A stretch of 8,858 nt of DNA from Lachnoclostridium sp. UBA7097 (GTDB taxonomy: Bacteria > Bacillota > Clostridia > Lachnospirales > Lachnospiraceae), in contig DKYP01000144.1 of the NCBI GenBank assembly GCA_002499945.1, forward strand, positions 1-8,858. The letters are read 5' to 3'. The notes below the pieces were generated by a model that was not told the origin of the DNA, did not search any database, and saw only the letters and a list, made by a program, of their open reading frames with translations. The position numbers were made by a program, and so were the translations under genes. Positions 6,260-8,858 of the stretch are shown in pieces (the first letter of the stretch is position 1; every line of letters begins with the position of its first letter).

Positions 6260-7459
6260 ATGAAATACATTGTAGTATTAGGGGACGGGATGGCAGATGA
6301 GCCAGTTAGTGAAATAGGAGGCATGACACCGCTGGAATACGCAAAAACGCCGGCTATGGACAGTATAGCGCCAAAGTCAGAAATCGGGCTTGCACATACT
6401 ATACCAGAGGGAATGAAACCAGGAAGTGACACAGCAAACCTTGCAGTGCTTGGGTATGACCCGGAGAAATATTATACAGGGCGTTCACCGCTTGAAGCGC
6501 TTAGCATAGGCGTTCCCCTTAAGGATACAGATATAGCAATGCGCTGCAATATTGTTACATTGTCTGATGACAACCTTCCATATAGTGAAAAAACAATAAT
6601 TGACCACAGTTCCAGCGAGATTTCCACAGAAGATGCAGCTGTGCTTATGGAAGCAATACAAAAGGAATTAAATAATGATACTTATAAATTCTATGTAGGA
6701 ACAAGTTACCGCCATTTGACAATCTGGGATAAAGGGGAAATAACAGAACTGACACCGCCGCATGATGTGCTTGGGCGTGTAGTTGGGGAATATCTCCCGC
6801 AAGACCAGTATTTGCGTAAGATGATGGAGAAAAGCTATGATATATTAAATAACCACCCATTAAATATAGAACGTGCAAAGAAGGGACTTAATAAAGCTAA
6901 TTCAATATGGTTCTGGGGAGCAGGCACACGCCCTGCACTTGATTCATTTGAGGGCAAATATGGTAAAAAGGGTGCTATGATTTCAGCAGTTGACCTTTTA
7001 AAGGGCATTGCGGAAGGCACAGGAATGCATAATATAGATGTGCCTGGTGCCAACGGCACACTTGAAACAAACTGGGAAGGCAAAGCAGAAGCAGCAGTAA
7101 AAGCCTTGCTTGAAGATAATTATGATTTTGTATACATCCATATGGAAGCCCCTGATGAAATGGGACACCAGGGCAGCCTTGAACGCAAGATAAAAGCTAT
7201 TGAATATCTTGACAGCAGGGTATTAGCCCGGCTTATAGAGAAGATGGATGCATCAGGTGAAGATTACAGGGTATTAGTAATGCCTGACCACCCGACACCG
7301 GTATCATGCCGTACACATACATCTGACCCTGTCCCATACATGCTTTATGACAGCACAATTAATAAAAGTGCCACATGGCTGTACAATGAAAAGGATGCAG
7401 CAAAAAGCGGAAATGTTGTAGAAAAGGGATATACCCTTATGGGCAGGCTGTTGAAGTAA
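6260..7459 (+). CDS. ApgM-family metalloenzyme, probable homoserine kinase
   Basis: The 399-residue protein belongs to the alkaline-phosphatase superfamily and is closest to archaeal-type cofactor-independent phosphoglycerate mutase. Visible motifs are VVLGDGMAD (metal ligand D9), KPGSDTANLAVLGYDP (probable nucleophile S56), YYTGRSPLEALSIGVPL (71-87), RCNIVT (95-100), HMEAPDEMGHQGS (D299, H303) and MPDHPTPVSCRTHTSDPVPY (D343, H344, H353). The full metal-binding set is present, so the enzyme should be active. By sequence alone it would be named phosphoglycerate mutase. A bacterial subgroup of this family has been proposed as a non-orthologous homoserine kinase on the basis of linkage to threonine genes. 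Position between hom and lysC, with gaps of 35 and 18 bp, supports that reading: homoserine made by Hom would be phosphorylated here for threonine synthase. No classical GHMP-type thrB is in the window. Family membership is sure; the kinase role is inferred. Confidence 0.9.
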   Translation: MKYIVVLGDGMADEPVSEIGGMTPLEYAKTPAMDSIAPKSEIGLAHTIPEGMKPGSDTANLAVLGYDPEKYYTGRSPLEALSIGVPLKDTDIAMRCNIVTLSDDNLPYSEKTIIDHSSSEISTEDAAVLMEAIQKELNNDTYKFYVGTSYRHLTIWDKGEITELTPPHDVLGRVVGEYLPQDQYLRKMMEKSYDILNNHPLNIERAKKGLNKANSIWFWGAGTRPALDSFEGKYGKKGAMISAVDLLKGIAEGTGMHNIDVPGANGTLETNWEGKAEAAVKALLEDNYDFVYIHMEAPDEMGHQGSLERKIKAIEYLDSRVLARLIEKMDASGEDYRVLVMPDHPTPVSCRTHTSDPVPYMLYDSTINKSATWLYNEKDAAKSGNVVEKGYTLMGRLLK

Positions 7460-7477
7460 ACCAGTTAGGAGGGCAAT

Positions 7478-8689
7478 ATGTTAGTAGTTAAGAAATTTGG
7501 CGGTACATCAGTTGCTAATAAAGAAAGGATTTTTAATGTAGCAAAACGGTGTATTGAAGACTATAAAAATGGTAATAAAGTAGTAGTAGTTTTATCTGCT
7601 ATGGGAAAGCAGACAGATGTTTTGCTTGATATGGCAAAAGATATTAACCCAAAAGCATCAAGGCGTGAACTTGATATGCTTCTTACAACAGGGGAACAGA
7701 CTTCAGTAGCGCTTATGGCTATGGCAATGGATTCCCTCGGGGTTCCGGCGGTTTCAATGAATGCGTTCCAGGTGGCAATGCATACAACAGCAGATTACGG
7801 GACTGCAAGGATTAAAAGGATTGATACAGAAAGAATCAAGAATGAACTGGATAACCGCCGCATAGTTGTTATTACGGGTTTCCAGGGGATTAATAAATAT
7901 GATGATTATACAACACTTGGCAGGGGCGGCTCTGATACTACAGCAGTAGCACTTGCGGCAGCACTCCATGCAGATGCATGTGAAATCTATACAGATGTAG
8001 ACGGTGTATTTACAGCAGACCCAAGGGTAGTCCCTAAGGCACGCAAGCTTAAAGAAATCACTTATGATGAAATGCTTGAGCTTTCAAGCCTTGGTGCAGG
8101 GGTGCTCCATAACCGTTCAGTTGAAATGGCAAAGAAATATGGTGTGCAGCTTGTTGTGCGTTCAAGCCTGAATACAAGTGAAGGAACAGTAGTTAAGGAG
8201 GAAAGTAATATGGAGAAGATGTTAGTCAGCGGGGTTGCTACGGATGAAAATGTAGTGCAGATAGCAGTTGAGGGCCTTGAAAATAAACCAGGGGTTGCAT
8301 TTAAGTTATTCCAGCATCTTGCCAACCATAATGTAAATGTAGATATGATACTCCAGTCAGTGGAACATGACGGGACACAAGATATCTGCTTTACAGTAAC
8401 AGAAGATATGGCAGATATAGCAATGGAAACGATAGAACGCCATGCCCATACCAGCCTTAAGTGTTCAAATACAGAAGTAGTAAAAGATGTATCTAAAGTT
8501 TCAATAGTAGGTGCAGGCATGATGTCAAATGCAGGAGTGGCAGCAAAAATGTTTGAAGCGCTTTATGATGCAGGCGTAAATATCCGCCAGATTTCTACAT
8601 CAGAAATACGTGTAACAGTCCTTGTTGACAGAAAATATACAAAAATTGCAGCACAGGCTGTACATGATGCATTTTCACTTGAGCATTAA
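7478..8689 (+). CDS. lysC: Aspartate kinase (aspartokinase), monofunctional, with tandem ACT domains
   Basis: The enzyme phosphorylates aspartate with ATP, the first step toward lysine, threonine, methionine and diaminopimelate. The product is 403 residues, nearly the length of B. subtilis LysC (408). The kinase domain begins with VVKKFGGTSV (3-12), has TTGEQTSVALM (70-80), then TTLGRGGSDTTAVALAA (145-161) and YTDVDGVFTADPRVVPKARK (171-190). Two ACT modules follow: the first at about 258-335 with LENKPGVAFKLF, the second at about 343-403 with GAGMMSNAGVAAKMF. These bind feedback inhibitors in the family; whether lysine, threonine or both cannot be read off here. AGGAGGG sits just before ATG 7478, 18 bp after the apgM-like gene. 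A second strong ribosome site and in-frame ATG lie inside the gene at 8195-8212. A terminator follows the stop codon. Confidence 0.97.
   Translation: MLVVKKFGGTSVANKERIFNVAKRCIEDYKNGNKVVVVLSAMGKQTDVLLDMAKDINPKASRRELDMLLTTGEQTSVALMAMAMDSLGVPAVSMNAFQVAMHTTADYGTARIKRIDTERIKNELDNRRIVVITGFQGINKYDDYTTLGRGGSDTTAVALAAALHADACEIYTDVDGVFTADPRVVPKARKLKEITYDEMLELSSLGAGVLHNRSVEMAKKYGVQLVVRSSLNTSEGTVVKEESNMEKMLVSGVATDENVVQIAVEGLENKPGVAFKLFQHLANHNVNVDMILQSVEHDGTQDICFTVTEDMADIAMETIERHAHTSLKCSNTEVVKDVSKVSIVGAGMMSNAGVAAKMFEALYDAGVNIRQISTSEIRVTVLVDRKYTKIAAQAVHDAFSLEH
8195..8212 (+). promoter_or_regulatory. Internal ribosome binding site and start codon within lysC
   Basis: AAGGAGG (8195-8201), a full match to the anti-Shine-Dalgarno core, lies 8 bases before an ATG (8210-8212) that is in frame with lysC (codon 245). 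It is at least as strong as the site at the start of the gene, and it sits exactly at the junction between the kinase domain and the ACT domains. Confidence 0.65.
8210..8689 (+). CDS. Predicted aspartokinase beta subunit from internal start (ACT domains only)
   Basis: Initiation at the internal ATG would give a 159-residue protein beginning MEKMLVSGVATDENVVQIAV and containing only the two ACT regulatory modules, with no kinase residues. In B. subtilis LysC and some actinobacterial aspartokinases, internal initiation at the equivalent place makes a beta subunit (about 160 residues) that assembles with the full-length alpha subunit into an alpha2-beta2 enzyme. The same length, position and a strong Shine-Dalgarno here make that arrangement likely. 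Expression itself is inferred. Confidence 0.55.
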   Translation: MEKMLVSGVATDENVVQIAVEGLENKPGVAFKLFQHLANHNVNVDMILQSVEHDGTQDICFTVTEDMADIAMETIERHAHTSLKCSNTEVVKDVSKVSIVGAGMMSNAGVAAKMFEALYDAGVNIRQISTSEIRVTVLVDRKYTKIAAQAVHDAFSLEH

Positions 8690-8714
8690 GAATAAAAGTT
8701 ATAAGTTTATTTAG

Positions 8715-8741
8715 TGGCTGTGGCGGGCGCCATGCCAGCCA
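8715..8741 (+). repeat. GC-rich hairpin in the lysC-tex intergenic region
   Basis: TGGCTG (8715-8720) pairs with CAGCCA (8736-8741), and continuing inward TGGC (8721-8724) pairs with GCCA (8729-8732), with a GGGC loop and a three-base bulge (8733-8735). That gives a 10-bp GC-rich hairpin 25 bases after the lysC stop. It is not followed by T residues. It may protect the 3' end of the mRNA or take part in a fold with the terminator just downstream. Confidence 0.5.
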
Positions 8742-8746
8742 TGGCA

Positions 8747-8780
8747 AAGACGGCTGTTAAAAAATAGCCGTTTTATATTT
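8747..8780 (+). terminator. Rho-independent terminator of the secA-lysC gene cluster
   Basis: AAGACGGCT (8747-8755) pairs with AGCCGTTTT (8766-8774), and the stem can extend inward by GTT/AAT to about 12 bp with an AAAA loop; two pairs are G-T wobbles. The stem is GC-rich in the centre and ends in TTTTATATTT. It lies about 60 bases after the lysC stop and about 25 bases before the next start codon, which fits the end of the five-gene transcript. Confidence 0.8.
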
Positions 8781-8804
8781 ATTATCTGTATATGGAGGAT
8801 TTTT

Positions 8805-8858
8805 ATGGACATCGCAAAGCAGATTGCAGGAGAACTTTCTATAAGGACAGGACAGGCA
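8805..8858 (+). CDS. tex: Tex-like RNA-binding protein, N-terminal fragment (3' end outside window)
   Basis: An ATG at 8805 with GGAGG at 8794-8798 opens a frame that runs to the window edge. Its 18 residues, MDIAKQIAGELSIRTGQA, match the start expected for Tex-type transcription accessory proteins, which begin M-D-I-x-x-x-[IL]-x-x-E-L and continue into the Tex N-terminal helical domain ahead of YqgF-like, helix-hairpin-helix and S1 domains. Only the first helix is visible, so the call rests on a short match. The gene lies just past the lysC terminator, so it needs its own promoter or read-through; no clear promoter is visible in the short gap. Confidence 0.6.
   Translation, partial: MDIAKQIAGELSIRTGQA

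Noticed and set aside
8062..8520. Minus-strand open frame of 152 codons opposite lysC
   Set aside because: It is antisense to the conserved lysC coding sequence, with biased serine/threonine-rich translation and no ribosome site of note.

Overview
The window looks like a chromosomal segment of a low-to-moderate GC Firmicute, most likely a Clostridia member close to Lachnospiraceae. This is inferred from AGGAGG-type ribosome sites, the coding style, a truncated PF09820-type AAA-ATPase, and the combination of secA, prfB, an apgM-like gene and a Bacillus-type lysC. Species cannot be named from the sequence alone.

Layout. Positions 1-150 hold the 3' end of a GNAT acetyltransferase gene, followed by a probable rho-independent terminator. 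Positions 151-1294 are AT-rich and look eroded. They hold a branched inverted repeat (287-342), two short open stretches that may be gene remnants (375-491 + and 533-649 -), a truncated AAA-ATPase gene on the minus strand (645-986), and a sigma-A-like promoter with an 11-bp direct repeat around its -10 box in front of secA. From 1295 to 8689 five plus-strand genes follow with gaps of only 18-35 bp and no terminator between them: secA, prfB, hom, an apgM-family gene (probably homoserine kinase), and lysC. A strong terminator follows lysC, and then the first 18 codons of a tex-like gene run off the end.

How the genes work together. SecA is the motor of preprotein export and RF2 terminates translation at UGA/UAA. 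LysC makes aspartyl phosphate, the first step of the aspartate pathway, and Hom reduces aspartate semialdehyde to homoserine. The apgM-family protein encoded between them is best read as the non-orthologous homoserine kinase proposed for this subgroup. Together these three would supply the lysine/threonine/methionine branches. Asd and threonine synthase are not in the window.

Points worth a second look are: an internal, in-frame start in lysC with a near-perfect Shine-Dalgarno, predicting a separate ACT-only beta subunit; a prfB that lacks the usual programmed frameshift; a Hom with a degenerate C-terminal ACT-like region; and the branched hairpin element at 287-342. I found no CRISPR array, tRNA, rRNA, intact mobile element or clearly novel multi-gene system. 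The core of the window is ordinary housekeeping sequence.
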